Shown here one piece after another: positions 26,790 to 36,437 of a DNA stretch of 64,000 bases. Source of the DNA: Flavivirga algicola (lineage in GTDB: Bacteria; Bacteroidota; Bacteroidia; Flavobacteriales; Flavobacteriaceae); contig NZ_JABBHF010000013.1 of assembly GCF_012910715.1 (NCBI RefSeq), positions 61,498 to 125,497 of the forward strand, given 5' to 3'. The notes under the pieces were generated by a model. That model was not told where the DNA came from, did no database searches, and worked only from the letters and a program-made list of their open reading frames with translations. The translations under genes were made by a program, and so were the position numbers. Every line of letters starts with the position of its first letter. Position 1 is the first letter of the stretch.

Positions 26790-28574
26790 ATGGCTTCACG
26801 TATTAAACCATTTATAGGAGACCTTCAAGTGGTCAAACAAAAATTAGTAAATTATGGAGCAGGAGAAATTGCTCATATTGAAAATGTGCTTAAAAGTGAA
26901 AAAAGGAATCGAAAACACCGACAATTAAATCAAAACGAGGATATTATTTTTACCTCTTCAGACCTTAGCGAGGAAAACCTAAAAGATTTACAAAGTACCG
27001 AGCGATTTGAGCTTCAAAAAGAATCACAAAAAACAATTCGTTCCGACTCTTCTTTTAAAGCAGGTGTTGATGTTTCTGTAAGTTATGGCCCTGTTGAGGC
27101 CAGTGCCTATGCCAAATTCGCTTCGTCTAATTCTACAGTAGAATCTAATAAAAATGCTGTGAATTACGCTAAAGATATTTCAGAACGCTCTTTGTCTCGA
27201 ATTATAGAAAAAACAAGAGAGGAGCGAACCAGCCGTACGTTACATGAAACAGAAGAAATAAATGAGCATGGTTTTGATAATTCAGAGGGAGATGAACATA
27301 TTTCGGGAATTTACAGATGGGTCGATAAATATTATAGGGCTAAAGTTGTAAATTATGGAAAACGGCTCATGTATGAGTTTACAGTACCAGAACCCGCTGC
27401 ATTTTTTATTCATGCGCAGCAATATAAACTAGAAAACCTAATACTTCCAGAAGAGCCCATAAAACCAACAATAACACCTCAAAGTTTAAACCGTACCAAC
27501 TATTTAGCTGAGGTTGAAAAATATAATGTTCAAGGTGTGAATCCGCCGCCGCCATCTAACATTATTTCATCAAAAGTTGTTGCCCGTACTTTTCAAAAAG
27601 ATCAACCTTGGTCTATTTCTTTCGATGATTTAAAAATCCCAGATGGTTACACATACAATGGCGGTCATAAGTGGAAATTTTCCTGGCAGGGGTATGAAGG
27701 TGGTTACTTTGAAATTATGCTAGATGCTCTTAGTAGAACATCTTTGTCAGAAAACTTACCTATTGGTGCTTTCGGAAAAAAGGTTGAAAATCTGCTTATA
27801 TATGTGGATATGCATTGTTCTTTAACTCAGGAGGCCTTTGAAAAATGGCAGGTTGAAACCTATAATGCTATTATGAGTGCTTTTCAAAAACAAGTGCTAG
27901 ACTATGAAGAAAAGCTGGCCGCAGCAGAAATTCAGGACGGTGTTCAAATCGCAGGTCGAAACCCTGTAATTAATAGGGCCGTAGAACGGGAAGAGCTTAA
28001 AAAAAGCTGCATCTCTTTGTTTATTTACGGTGCCAGAGGGCTATTTTATAGATTTAATGATCTAAACAGAATTTTTGCAGGAACCAATGGATACCCAGAC
28101 ATCTCGTTTTTTAGAACTTATAACGAAAGTGATAAAATCCAATTTTTTGAACAGGCGTTCGATTGGAAAAATATGACCTACGAATTCTTTCCATATTATT
28201 GGGGACGTAGGGGTAAATGGTTGGATACGCTAGCTATAGAAGATAATGACCCTTTATTTGAAAAATTTTTAAAATCGGGAGCAGCACGTGTTTTAATTCC
28301 AGTTAATCCCGTGTTTAATTATGCGACATTATTTTATCAGGCTACAGGCAGATATGATTGGGATAGTAGCATTCCGTTTGCATTCGATACGCATTTTGAT
28401 CGTTCTCTAGTTGAAGAATTAGCAAGTATAACGGTTGATGATATGGATAAAGATGTAGAAATAAGTAAAGATGATCCTGATACCTGGCTTATGAAAGTCC
28501 CAACCAATCTGGTATGGCTGGATACAACGACAGATGAATTGCCTATTTATTTAGCAGAAGATGAAGCGCCTTAA
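26790..28574 (+). CDS. Large protein of unknown function (operon gene 2)
   Basis: A 594-residue protein with no signal peptide. It starts with RIKPFIGDLQVVKQKLVNYG followed by IAHIENVLKSEKR. Residues about 85-125 are a Ser/Ala-rich stretch (SVSYGPVEASAYAKF) that might insert or oligomerise like a pore-forming hairpin, followed by a charged helix with RTSRTLHETEEINEHGFDN. A conserved-looking block IYRWVDKYYRAKVVNYGKRL (about 171-190) and the aromatic C-terminal part (NMTYEFFPYYWGRRGKW) come next. I believe homologues exist widely as unnamed proteins encoded beside the 413-residue type, but I cannot name a domain. The pair is a candidate for an uncharacterised toxin-like or injection-related complex; that is speculation. 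Confidence 0.7.
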   Translation: MASRIKPFIGDLQVVKQKLVNYGAGEIAHIENVLKSEKRNRKHRQLNQNEDIIFTSSDLSEENLKDLQSTERFELQKESQKTIRSDSSFKAGVDVSVSYGPVEASAYAKFASSNSTVESNKNAVNYAKDISERSLSRIIEKTREERTSRTLHETEEINEHGFDNSEGDEHISGIYRWVDKYYRAKVVNYGKRLMYEFTVPEPAAFFIHAQQYKLENLILPEEPIKPTITPQSLNRTNYLAEVEKYNVQGVNPPPPSNIISSKVVARTFQKDQPWSISFDDLKIPDGYTYNGGHKWKFSWQGYEGGYFEIMLDALSRTSLSENLPIGAFGKKVENLLIYVDMHCSLTQEAFEKWQVETYNAIMSAFQKQVLDYEEKLAAAEIQDGVQIAGRNPVINRAVEREELKKSCISLFIYGARGLFYRFNDLNRIFAGTNGYPDISFFRTYNESDKIQFFEQAFDWKNMTYEFFPYYWGRRGKWLDTLAIEDNDPLFEKFLKSGAARVLIPVNPVFNYATLFYQATGRYDWDSSIPFAFDTHFDRSLVEELASITVDDMDKDVEISKDDPDTWLMKVPTNLVWLDTTTDELPIYLAEDEAP

Positions 28575-28594
28575 TTAATTTTAAATGAAACGAC

Positions 28595-28927
28595 ATGTCG
28601 ACATACAAACAATATTACAGTGATAATGAAGCCGTATTGATTGAGATAAGTCCTGGAGGAGATGATCGCATTTCCCCAGGAAGTAATTTGTCTGGTTCTA
28701 TAGGGATCATTAAAGATATTGCCATTATTTCTTCTGCCGAAATAAATGCCATAAACCCCAATCATAAACCACAAGAATTCGAAATAACCTTTGGTATAAA
28801 AGCAGTAAATGGCCAAGAACGCTTTGCGGTAACCCAGGGAACAGATAAAGCAAATTTTCATGTCAAAATTAAATGGGCAGAAGGAGGAGCAGGTGATTTG
28901 ACCTCAATGGTACCACCAACTTCTTAG
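28595..28927 (+). CDS. Small hypothetical protein (operon gene 3)
   Basis: A 110-residue soluble protein with no signal peptide, starting 20 bases after the previous stop. The middle has ISPGGDDRISPGSNL and strand pairs PQEFEITFGIKAVNGQERF and ANFHVKIKWAEGGAG, suggesting a single compact beta domain. The family resembles short domains found with protease or effector genes, but I cannot assign it. Its position between the 594-residue protein and the HET-C-like protein suggests an adaptor or chaperone. Confidence 0.65.
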   Translation: MSTYKQYYSDNEAVLIEISPGGDDRISPGSNLSGSIGIIKDIAIISSAEINAINPNHKPQEFEITFGIKAVNGQERFAVTQGTDKANFHVKIKWAEGGAGDLTSMVPPTS

Positions 28928-28945
28928 GTATAAACACATTTAGTT

Positions 28946-31195
28946 ATGGGGGAAATAAAAAGGCATGGGGAAATATATAAATATTACCAGGAAAGGATTC
29001 GTGACATTAGAGGAGATGAAGATTACGCTTTTATGGAATTGGGTAATTTTTTGACTGATATTTCTCAATTTAGAGACCCATATGCGCACCTTACAGCTAA
29101 AAAAACCATGTTTAATCAAGCTAGGGCTGCGTTTAGAGAAAATCCGTATGTTATCGGAACCAATGTTGTTTTAGCGGGTGTTGCGCTTATCCCATCCATT
29201 ATAGATTTTATTGATAAAAAAAACAAAAGAGGTGCGGCAAAATCGGCGTTAGTCGTCTCCAGTTTGCTGGTAACAGAATATTTACTATTTCCAATTTTAG
29301 CAATAGGCGTAGGTAAAGCAACGCAATGGATGGATGCCTTAATGGGGAAAGCAACACCGAAAAATAGGAGGTATGGAAAGCTGGCTCAATTTTTTGAACA
29401 ACTCTGTTTAGGAGTAACACACATTATATTTGCTGATGATATTCCTAAAAGAGCCAAATTAAATGACATGCTTCCAAACATGTTTGTTGGAACAACCATG
29501 CCTTCTAGAGAAATTGATAGGGTTTTTAAGGGGCATGGACATAATGAAGAATCAAGGTTTTATACACAATACTACCCTCATGAACATTTAGATTTTCCAC
29601 CCTATACAGAGTCTGGAATAGCTAGACAACGAAAACGTAGATACCAAAAAGGCCGTAGAGGTTTAATCATTTATTTAGAAGAGCAAATAAAATATATAGT
29701 TGAAGAGCTTATATTGATTGAATATGATTGGAAACGTATAAGGCGTGCATCATCACAAAATAGGAATCGGCATGATGTATTGGTAAGAATGGGACATATT
29801 TTACATGCTATCGAAGATTATTTCTTTCACTCAAATTATGTAGAACTAAGACTTTGGAATGAGCTAAAAGCACAGCGCTCTAATATGTCTGAAGAAAGCT
29901 TTGAAAACTGGTTTGCCGAGCATGCCCTAGATAATTATCGTAATTACAAAATAGATAATCCTCCAGATAGCGAAGGAGGCTATAGTAAAGCATATGATTT
30001 TTCCAGTCCTCATAATTATTCAGAAGATGCCGAAGAAAATAGGAGAATAAGGGATATTGTAGGTAGTAAAACCAGGTGGCTACGAAAACTGTACAGACGA
30101 TTACGTTATCCACTTTTTAAGTCTAAGTCCGACCCGAGTACAGAAGATTCTCGACCTGCCTACGATTTGATATATACGGGAGGCTTTGGGGAAAAAGACA
30201 TGTTTCATACCATGATAGGTGCTATTGGTAACTTGGAATTTGTTGTAGAAGACATAGATAAGCATATAAAAAGAGCCAATGCACCTGGGAATCCAGAAAA
30301 TATAGTACAAGATGAATTACCTTTTAATACACCTGTGTCCGAATCAGAACTGGTTTTAATGCGTGCCCTTTTTAATGAAGAATACCGAAGAGAAATGGTA
30401 GAAGATGCAGATGTTCTTGCTGCTCGACAAGTAAAACACCGTGAGCAGTTAGAAGCGGGCAAGTATGAAGATGGCATTACAAAGCTTAAAGAACGTGGGT
30501 ATTTAAATGATCAGGCGGAAGAAGCATTTCGAAAAGCCTTTGAGATTGATTTAAAAATGGACAAGCAATACCAATCATCGCTTTCTGAAGCTGTTGGTGG
30601 TGTAGGTAGGTTCCTTATGCAGTTTTTAACCATGGCACAAAAGGATTTTGATATTAGTATAAAAAGAAGTGTAGCACTGGATAGGCGTGGTAAAAGAGAG
30701 ATTCTAAATAAAGCCTCAGATAATGGGGCATCGGGTGAAACAGTAGGTAACCATTCACTAATGGCAAAAGACACCCCGAAATCGCAACCTTTGTTTGAAG
30801 AGGCAAGAGCCCTAGCCACGATAGCTTCAACCATCGTTGCTACTATTATAACAACAGAAATACAAAATGGCGATGCCAATAGGGGGATAAGGTGGTCGTC
30901 AATCATTCGTCACTTACTTAGATTTCCTCATGTCAATTCCAATATGTGGGAAGGTGAAGTGTTAACAACATTTAGGTCTACGGGGCAATTGCCAGATTAT
31001 GACGATATTAATGACAAACCTCAAGTGGGTTTTATAACTAGTAATCTACAGGCTATAATCGATAGAATGCGTAGCCGAAACGAAGAAGAAAGAGAGCGTG
31101 AAAAAGAAAAACTAGAAACACTATATGTCAAATTAGAAAAAGATGCAGACCCAGCTCCTTGGGGGGATAATGTTTTAAACCCTTTGAATAGTTAA
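28946..31195 (+). CDS. HET-C-like protein (operon gene 4)
   Basis: A 749-residue protein. Two hydrophobic segments (about 71-90 and 96-118) precede a domain with the motif HILHAIEDYFFHSNYVEL at about 284-301 (His284, His287, Glu290, Asp291, His295, Asn297). This is the H..ED..HSN pattern of fungal heterokaryon-incompatibility protein HET-C and its bacterial relatives, which adopt a zinc-dependent phospholipase-C/S1-P1-nuclease-like fold. The C-terminal third is helical and charged, ending in an RNEEEREREKEK coil. It is separated from gene 3 by 18 bases. In fungi HET-C takes part in non-self recognition and cell death; a bacterial conflict or membrane-damaging role is inferred, and no enzyme activity is demonstrated. 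Confidence 0.78.
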   Translation: MGEIKRHGEIYKYYQERIRDIRGDEDYAFMELGNFLTDISQFRDPYAHLTAKKTMFNQARAAFRENPYVIGTNVVLAGVALIPSIIDFIDKKNKRGAAKSALVVSSLLVTEYLLFPILAIGVGKATQWMDALMGKATPKNRRYGKLAQFFEQLCLGVTHIIFADDIPKRAKLNDMLPNMFVGTTMPSREIDRVFKGHGHNEESRFYTQYYPHEHLDFPPYTESGIARQRKRRYQKGRRGLIIYLEEQIKYIVEELILIEYDWKRIRRASSQNRNRHDVLVRMGHILHAIEDYFFHSNYVELRLWNELKAQRSNMSEESFENWFAEHALDNYRNYKIDNPPDSEGGYSKAYDFSSPHNYSEDAEENRRIRDIVGSKTRWLRKLYRRLRYPLFKSKSDPSTEDSRPAYDLIYTGGFGEKDMFHTMIGAIGNLEFVVEDIDKHIKRANAPGNPENIVQDELPFNTPVSESELVLMRALFNEEYRREMVEDADVLAARQVKHREQLEAGKYEDGITKLKERGYLNDQAEEAFRKAFEIDLKMDKQYQSSLSEAVGGVGRFLMQFLTMAQKDFDISIKRSVALDRRGKREILNKASDNGASGETVGNHSLMAKDTPKSQPLFEEARALATIASTIVATIITTEIQNGDANRGIRWSSIIRHLLRFPHVNSNMWEGEVLTTFRSTGQLPDYDDINDKPQVGFITSNLQAIIDRMRSRNEEEREREKEKLETLYVKLEKDADPAPWGDNVLNPLNS

Positions 31196-31369
31196 GTAGG
31201 TTTGATGTTGTATTATTTTTATATTGCGACTATTGTTTATAACTAATTATGAAAATCCATAAAAATTTATGTGTTAAATTCTATATATTTGAAATGTGCC
31301 TATTAGCTTACAAATATTGATCTAAAAAATATAGCTGATAACTTTTATCATTTAGACAGTAAATATAGA

Positions 31370-32635
31370 ATGAACAAAAAACCTCGTAGCTCGCGCTTGA
31401 TTGTTATTCTCACGGCGCTATCAGTAATACTTACATTGAAACAAGCCCATGCGCAAGATAATTTTAATATCTGTTATTTATGTTTTGGGGTTGGAAAAGT
31501 GGCTTGTAGCAGCTGCCATGGAAAAACGACTCAAGGAGTTGATGATAATGGATTACCTGTTTTTTGTAGTAAATGTGTATGTAAATATTGTGATAAAGAA
31601 GATATAGGTACCGGAACGTGTCCCGCATGCGATGGTAAGGGCTATTGGAAGACAAAATTAGCACCAAGAAAACAAAATGGTGCCAATCAAAATATGATAT
31701 TAGATGCAATAGCCATGGCTGGTTATGCATTAGTTATAGCAGAAAAAGGAAAAACACTAAAGTCATATAAGGAGAATTATTATAGGGCAAATAGAAGAAT
31801 ACGTGATTACGAAGAGCGTCAAAAAGAAAAAGCTAAAATAGCCACAGATAACCTCCCAAAGTATGGTTTAGATGATTTAAAGAAATACAGACGTAATTTA
31901 ACAACAGATTATTGGGATTATTTAGGGTCGCTTAAAGTAAGTTCAGGATTGAGACTAACTGCTCTCTTTGATGCGTGGCATAAAAAGAAAAAAAGGATAA
32001 TTAAAAATAAATCAGTTGAGATATTAAGTGATGATGTACTTTTAGTGACCCCGAACTCTAAACTAAGTGCAAGGGTGTATTTAAAATCAAAAGCAGCCAT
32101 ATCTACAACCTCGTTTAAAGATTCTGTCGCGTTTTATGGACAGCCTTATTACGTTGTTATTCTTTCTAAATTTGATAAGCATAAAAAAGAATTTGAAAAA
32201 AAGTATTTTTCTTCCATCCCATCTAAGTCGGTCTTTCATGATTATACGAGAGAATTAAGTGAACATGAACTTTCCAGACTTCAAAAAGATGATTTTGAAA
32301 ATAGATATAGAAATAGTTCTTATCATTGGATCTTTAGTTTTGCTAATAAAAATGAATTAGAAGAAGGCGGTATTTATAAATTTGAAATATATGGAGGTTC
32401 CAAAAGACCTCAAGATTTTAGGTATAATTACATATTGAAAAATGCCATGTATCAAAAGCTAATATTTGTTCAATCCTTAAAAGCGTTTAATAAAACAATA
32501 AAGAAGTTCTCTCACTATAACAATTCTAAAAACTATATCCCCTCATATATAGGTAGTAAAAATCAAACCATTGACGTTCAAAATGTACAATCACAATATA
32601 AAGTGATTAAATTACTACCATATTATAAGGATTAA
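31370..32635 (+). CDS. Secreted protein with DnaJ-type CxxC zinc motifs
   Basis: A 421-residue protein with a signal peptide (about 9-28, ending AHAQ). Immediately after it, ten cysteines form five CxxC pairs between residues 35 and 87: C35/C38 (CYLCFGVG), C46/C49, C66/C69, C71/C74 and C84/C87 (CPACDGKG). Three keep the CxxCxGxG-like spacing of the DnaJ zinc-finger domain. The long remainder is Lys/Tyr-rich with a segment EEGGIYKFEIYGGSKRP (about 325-342). A zinc-finger domain outside the cytoplasm is unusual; disulfide bonding is an alternative. It lies 174 bases after the HET-C gene on the same strand, possibly part of the same region's accessory load. Confidence 0.75.
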   Translation: MNKKPRSSRLIVILTALSVILTLKQAHAQDNFNICYLCFGVGKVACSSCHGKTTQGVDDNGLPVFCSKCVCKYCDKEDIGTGTCPACDGKGYWKTKLAPRKQNGANQNMILDAIAMAGYALVIAEKGKTLKSYKENYYRANRRIRDYEERQKEKAKIATDNLPKYGLDDLKKYRRNLTTDYWDYLGSLKVSSGLRLTALFDAWHKKKKRIIKNKSVEILSDDVLLVTPNSKLSARVYLKSKAAISTTSFKDSVAFYGQPYYVVILSKFDKHKKEFEKKYFSSIPSKSVFHDYTRELSEHELSRLQKDDFENRYRNSSYHWIFSFANKNELEEGGIYKFEIYGGSKRPQDFRYNYILKNAMYQKLIFVQSLKAFNKTIKKFSHYNNSKNYIPSYIGSKNQTIDVQNVQSQYKVIKLLPYYKD

Positions 32636-32795
32636 GAGAAAGCATTTGAAATATATCAATAAGAGTACAGGTTTGGTTTTTCATGGATATAACAGTTAGC
32701 GATATGCCTTCTATTGGGTATTGATTATCAGTTCAATGAATAATTTCTTTGTAGATGAGATTTTAATAAAAATAACAGTCTTAAAGTAATTAATC

Positions 32796-33405
32796 ATGGC
32801 TAAGAAAACTAAAATTAATGTTTTTGCCTCAAAAAAAGTAAAAGATGTTTTTAAACTTACAGAAACAGATTTACATTTTTATGACCGTACAAAATTATGT
32901 ACCACTGACGACAAAGGATATGCTACACCTAAAGGTTTGGATCCAGCCGAAATTGTTCTTGAAGTATCAAAGGGTTTATTCCTCTCTGGGCTGAAAAGGA
33001 TATGACTATTTAAGAAAGACCATTGATGTGCCTAATGTCGTTATCACTATATTTAGCTTAATATCTTTTTTATTCATATCATTTTTTGCTTCTCCAACGC
33101 TTACTAATATTGACGGAGGATTAAATCAAATACTTTTTTTATAATGATTTACTTGGGGTGCTTTACATTCACTTTATTTATTTTCAAAAGATTTAAAAAA
33201 ATTTGATTTTCATTATTTGTTTACTCAATTATTTATGTCATAAGTATTCTTGGTTATTTCGGATCTTGCAAACTTTGGTTGTCGGCAGAAAGAGAAGTAG
33301 CCTCCAAAGTTTATGGTATTTATGAAACGAACCATAAAGATGAAACTTTAGAAGAAATAAAATACATTAAGTCAATATTGTACGAAAAACCTGGAATTAA
33401 TTAAG
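32796..33405 (+). pseudogene. Frame-shifted membrane-protein gene
   Basis: The first 58 or so codons from the ATG at 32796 are open (MAKKTKINVFASKK...PAEIVLEVSK). The continuation GFIPLWAE then appears in the next frame (break near 32970), and GYDYLRKTIDVPNVVITIFSLIS in the third (break at 32994-32997). Further breaks fall in the T7 run at 33134-33140 and the A7 run at 33195-33201, and a coherent tail GSCKLWLSAEREVASK...YEKPGIN ends at 33405. Stitched together it would be a membrane protein of about 200 residues with two hydrophobic segments. At least four frame breaks make it a decayed gene, or less likely a cluster of homopolymer sequencing errors. Confidence 0.7.
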
Positions 33406-33521
33406 GTTTTATACTGCTTATATGACGTTTTTATTTGATAAAATGCAATAAATTAAAACTTTATCTTACATTAATTGTAGCTTTTTTTTTGTTAAATAGA
33501 TTTTTTTTCTATTTTTAGGAT

Positions 33522-35048
33522 GTGAAACTAGAATCTACCAAAATTAACCAAGAGCAAAATACCACCTTAGATACTAATCGACCTGCTATTAGATTAAGTC
33601 AATCGCAGCTAGATATAAATGATTCAGATTTATCTGTTGTTTTCCAAGATTTTCAAGGCAATATTTTAAAGAGTCATGGGCGTTCCCACTCCCGTCATTT
33701 GTTTTTGAAATTCAACACTGATTTAGTTCGTAATAGGGAATGGGTAGGTAAAATAGCTTCACGATTAACGTCTGCTTTAGAACAGCACCAAACGTCACTT
33801 GATTTTAAGGAAACAGGAAACGAACACCTGTTTACTGGTTTTATGCTAAGTTATTCTGGATTTAAGGCACTTGGCATAGAAGATAAAAATATTCCAGACG
33901 ACAAGGCTTTTAGAGCAGGGATGAAAGACGTTGAATTTAGATATGATACAGGGCCTGGCGGACTACATAAGCGTACAATCAATCCTTTAAATGATCACCT
34001 GGAAAATTGGGAAGAACCTTTCAAACAAAACATTGATGCATTATTAATACTTGCCTACGGTGGAGAAAGTTTAGAATCTAAAAAGAGTGAAAACTATTTA
34101 GACGAAGCTGTAGAAAAGATTAAGGCCGAAATAGAAGGAACAGCCACTATTTTATCTATTGAAAAAGGTTATACATTAAGAAACGGAAAAGGAAAGGTTA
34201 TAGAACATTTTGGATTTGCAGATGGTATTAGTAACCCTGTATTTTTTAAATCCGATTTTCAAAGCTGGGAAGAAAAAGAAGGCACAGATCTTTATGATCC
34301 GTCAGCACCTTTTGGGCTCCTAGCAGTTAATGATCCTGGTGGTCGGTCTGCCGTTAATAGTTTTGGATCCTATTTTGTGTACCGTAAGATGCAACAAAAT
34401 ATAAAGGGTTTTAACGATCAAACAAAACAGTTTGCATCTTTGCTTTCAGATGCCGTTGGACGAGAAATTGACTCCGAATTTGCTGGCGCACTTGCATTTG
34501 GACGGTTTAAAGATGGAACCTTAGTGGCAAATTCTAATCAAAATACCAAATCTTTGTTGAATAATTTTAATTACGATGAAGATATAGAGGGCTTAGGATG
34601 TCCATTTCAGTCTCATATTAGAAAAACAAACCCACGGGGAGATACCAATAGAAAAAGTCAAGTTCCTATGCACAGTGAACGAAACCATCGAATAGCCCGT
34701 AGAGGAATAAGTTATGGTTCTAAAGAGATGTCTCCATCTTCCGAATGGACGGATGCAGGATTACTTTTTCTCTCATGCCAAAGCGATATAGAACAGCAAT
34801 TCTTAGTTATGCAATGTGCTTGGTCTGACAATCCTAATTTTCTCAATGAGGGTACAGGAACAGATCCAATTACTGGATGGCAAAATGCAAAACCAGATAA
34901 AGCAGCAAAAAAATGGCAGCTTCAAATAGATGGAAAAAAAGTTTCTATTGATTTTAGTTATCGAGACCTGGTTAAGATACGTGGTGGTGAATATTTTTTT
35001 GCGCCAAGTATTTCCTTTTGCAAAGCATTGAATTTAAATCATTCTTAA
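33522..35048 (+). CDS. DyP-type heme peroxidase
   Basis: A 508-residue dye-decolourising peroxidase. The start is GTG at 33522, since no ATG occurs early in the frame and the family N-terminus DLSVVFQDFQGNILKSHGR follows. The distal GxxDG motif is GFADGISNP (about 234-242), and the heme region continues with DPGGRSAVNSFGSYFVYRKM, GLGCPFQSHIRKTNPRG and the proximal-His segment ERNHRIARRGISYG. It oxidises substrates with hydrogen peroxide. There is no signal peptide and no encapsulin-targeting tail at the C-terminus. It heads an operon with an SRPBCC protein (28 bases on) and a cupin. Substrate unknown. Confidence 0.92.
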   Translation: MKLESTKINQEQNTTLDTNRPAIRLSQSQLDINDSDLSVVFQDFQGNILKSHGRSHSRHLFLKFNTDLVRNREWVGKIASRLTSALEQHQTSLDFKETGNEHLFTGFMLSYSGFKALGIEDKNIPDDKAFRAGMKDVEFRYDTGPGGLHKRTINPLNDHLENWEEPFKQNIDALLILAYGGESLESKKSENYLDEAVEKIKAEIEGTATILSIEKGYTLRNGKGKVIEHFGFADGISNPVFFKSDFQSWEEKEGTDLYDPSAPFGLLAVNDPGGRSAVNSFGSYFVYRKMQQNIKGFNDQTKQFASLLSDAVGREIDSEFAGALAFGRFKDGTLVANSNQNTKSLLNNFNYDEDIEGLGCPFQSHIRKTNPRGDTNRKSQVPMHSERNHRIARRGISYGSKEMSPSSEWTDAGLLFLSCQSDIEQQFLVMQCAWSDNPNFLNEGTGTDPITGWQNAKPDKAAKKWQLQIDGKKVSIDFSYRDLVKIRGGEYFFAPSISFCKALNLNHS

Positions 35049-35076
35049 TACTAAAAATCATTAACACGTAATTATT

Positions 35077-35529
35077 ATGGAACAAGTTATTACAGAAAAA
35101 GAACAAGGATACAAAGATTGGAGAGTTGTACAATCTGTTGAGGTTGGAGCTACTGCAGAAAAAGTATGGGAAGTTATCGGTGGTTTCTACACGATTCATG
35201 AATGGCATCCCGATATTACAGAACTTGAGGTTATCAAGGAACAAACAGAAACGCGCGAACTAAGAAGGCTTCTTACATTTCCAGGTCAACCTAAAGCCAT
35301 TGAAGAATTGGTTATGATGGACAATGATAATTTTCACTACCGTTACAAGTGGCATGCTGGCGAATGGGGTGAAGCAATTCATAAATATTATTCAGATTTA
35401 CGCGTATTCGATCTAAAAGGAGGCACGAGTATTGTACAATGGGTTGCAACATTTTATTATAAAGAAGATGCCATTTCAGAATTTTATCAAAGAGGTTTTG
35501 ATGAGCTTTTAAAAAGGTTCCCACTGTAA
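35077..35529 (+). CDS. SRPBCC (START-like) family protein
   Basis: A 150-residue single-domain protein with the SRPBCC/polyketide-cyclase pattern: an SVEVGATAEKVWEVIGGF start (strand then helix), HEWHPDITELEVI, RELRRLLTF, YKWHAGEW and a C-terminal helix EFYQRGFDELLKRF. These proteins form a hydrophobic ligand cavity and bind or process small hydrophobic molecules such as aromatic polyketides. It lies between the DyP peroxidase and a cupin on one probable transcript, suggesting joint handling of an oxidised aromatic compound (inference). Confidence 0.88.
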   Translation: MEQVITEKEQGYKDWRVVQSVEVGATAEKVWEVIGGFYTIHEWHPDITELEVIKEQTETRELRRLLTFPGQPKAIEELVMMDNDNFHYRYKWHAGEWGEAIHKYYSDLRVFDLKGGTSIVQWVATFYYKEDAISEFYQRGFDELLKRFPL

Positions 35530-35563
35530 ATAATTCAACCAAAATAATATAAAAAATAAAATT

Positions 35564-36010
35564 ATGAGTGAAACAAGACTACTAAAACCAAACGAGGGTC
35601 AAAAAACAAAAATAACAGGTTTCGATGCCATTTACCGAACAGATAAGAATGTGACAGGCGATTTACTTGACTATTTTGAACTGGTGGTTCCGGCTGGACA
35701 AGGAGCTCCATTGCACATCCATCATAAAAATGATGAAAGCCTTCATGTGGTAGAAGGCGAGTTTACATTCCAAGTTGATGAAACCGAATATAAAGCGCCT
35801 GCAGGGACATTTCTTTATATTCCAAGAGGAGTGCCTCACAAATTTACGAATACAGGTGCTTCAGAAGGGCGTTTAATAGGAACATTCACTCCTTCAGGAA
35901 CTTTTGAGTTCTTCAATAAATTAACAGGATTATCTCAGGATGATTTTGAAGAAATTCAAGCATATTCCAAAAAATATGGTCATGAAGTACTTGAAGTAGG
36001 AACTTATTAA
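35564..36010 (+). CDS. Cupin-domain protein
   Basis: A 148-residue single cupin. Motif 1 is LHIHHKNDESLHVVEGEFTF with metal-binding His residues and Glu (about 50-69), and motif 2 is FLYIPRGVPHKFTN with His94. The C-terminal extension (about 110-148) is helical. The protein resembles quercetin-dioxygenase-like or cupin_2 proteins that bind one metal ion. It is 34 bases after the SRPBCC gene and ends the DyP operon. An isomerase, dioxygenase or metal-sensing role cannot be told apart from sequence. Confidence 0.9.
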   Translation: MSETRLLKPNEGQKTKITGFDAIYRTDKNVTGDLLDYFELVVPAGQGAPLHIHHKNDESLHVVEGEFTFQVDETEYKAPAGTFLYIPRGVPHKFTNTGASEGRLIGTFTPSGTFEFFNKLTGLSQDDFEEIQAYSKKYGHEVLEVGTY

Positions 36011-36355
36011 TTGTTTTACTATTAGTTGTTTAATGTAACTTATATAATAAAAACTGTAATTGCCGTGAGTTTAAAAACAAATCTATTTTTTGAACAATCT
36101 TATTAATATTGGTATTGTCATTTTGGGTATAGCTGAACATTAAAAATGAACTTTGCTTTGAGGGAAGCAAATACATTTGATCGAGAGGTTTTTAAAAATT
36201 AATAGTTTTATGAATTTCGATTTTTGTTTAAGTTAATCGATTTATGTTGGGTGTAGTCAAAGTAAGTCGTAATACTCAACCTGACATGGAAAAATAAGGA
36301 CTATTTTTTATATAAATATATTCCTAATTGTTTTGAACTCATGTTAGTTAGAGGG

Positions 36356-36386
36356 AAAAACCGAGCATATTTATGCTCGGTTTTTT
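36356..36386. terminator. Strong bidirectional terminator
   Basis: AAAAACCGAGCATA (36356-36369) pairs with TATGCTCGG (36372-36380) plus the following Ts around a two-base loop. It has A residues before and T residues after, so it can work on both strands between the converging cupin and phospholipase-D-like genes. The remaining gap (36011-36355) has no supported gene. Confidence 0.92.
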
Positions 36387-36437
36387 AATAAAACAAAAAC
36401 TTCTACAAATTACCTTATAATTTAAATCACTTCGTTA

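Noticed and set aside
28946..31195. Several long minus-strand ORFs inside the HET-C-like gene
   Set aside because: They run antisense to a gene with clear motifs, and their translations look random.
25547..31195. Extracellular contractile injection or type VI secretion system
   Set aside because: There are no tube, sheath, baseplate or VgrG-like proteins in the window.
33522..35048. DyP peroxidase as an encapsulin cargo
   Set aside because: The C-terminus has no targeting peptide and no encapsulin-shell gene is near.
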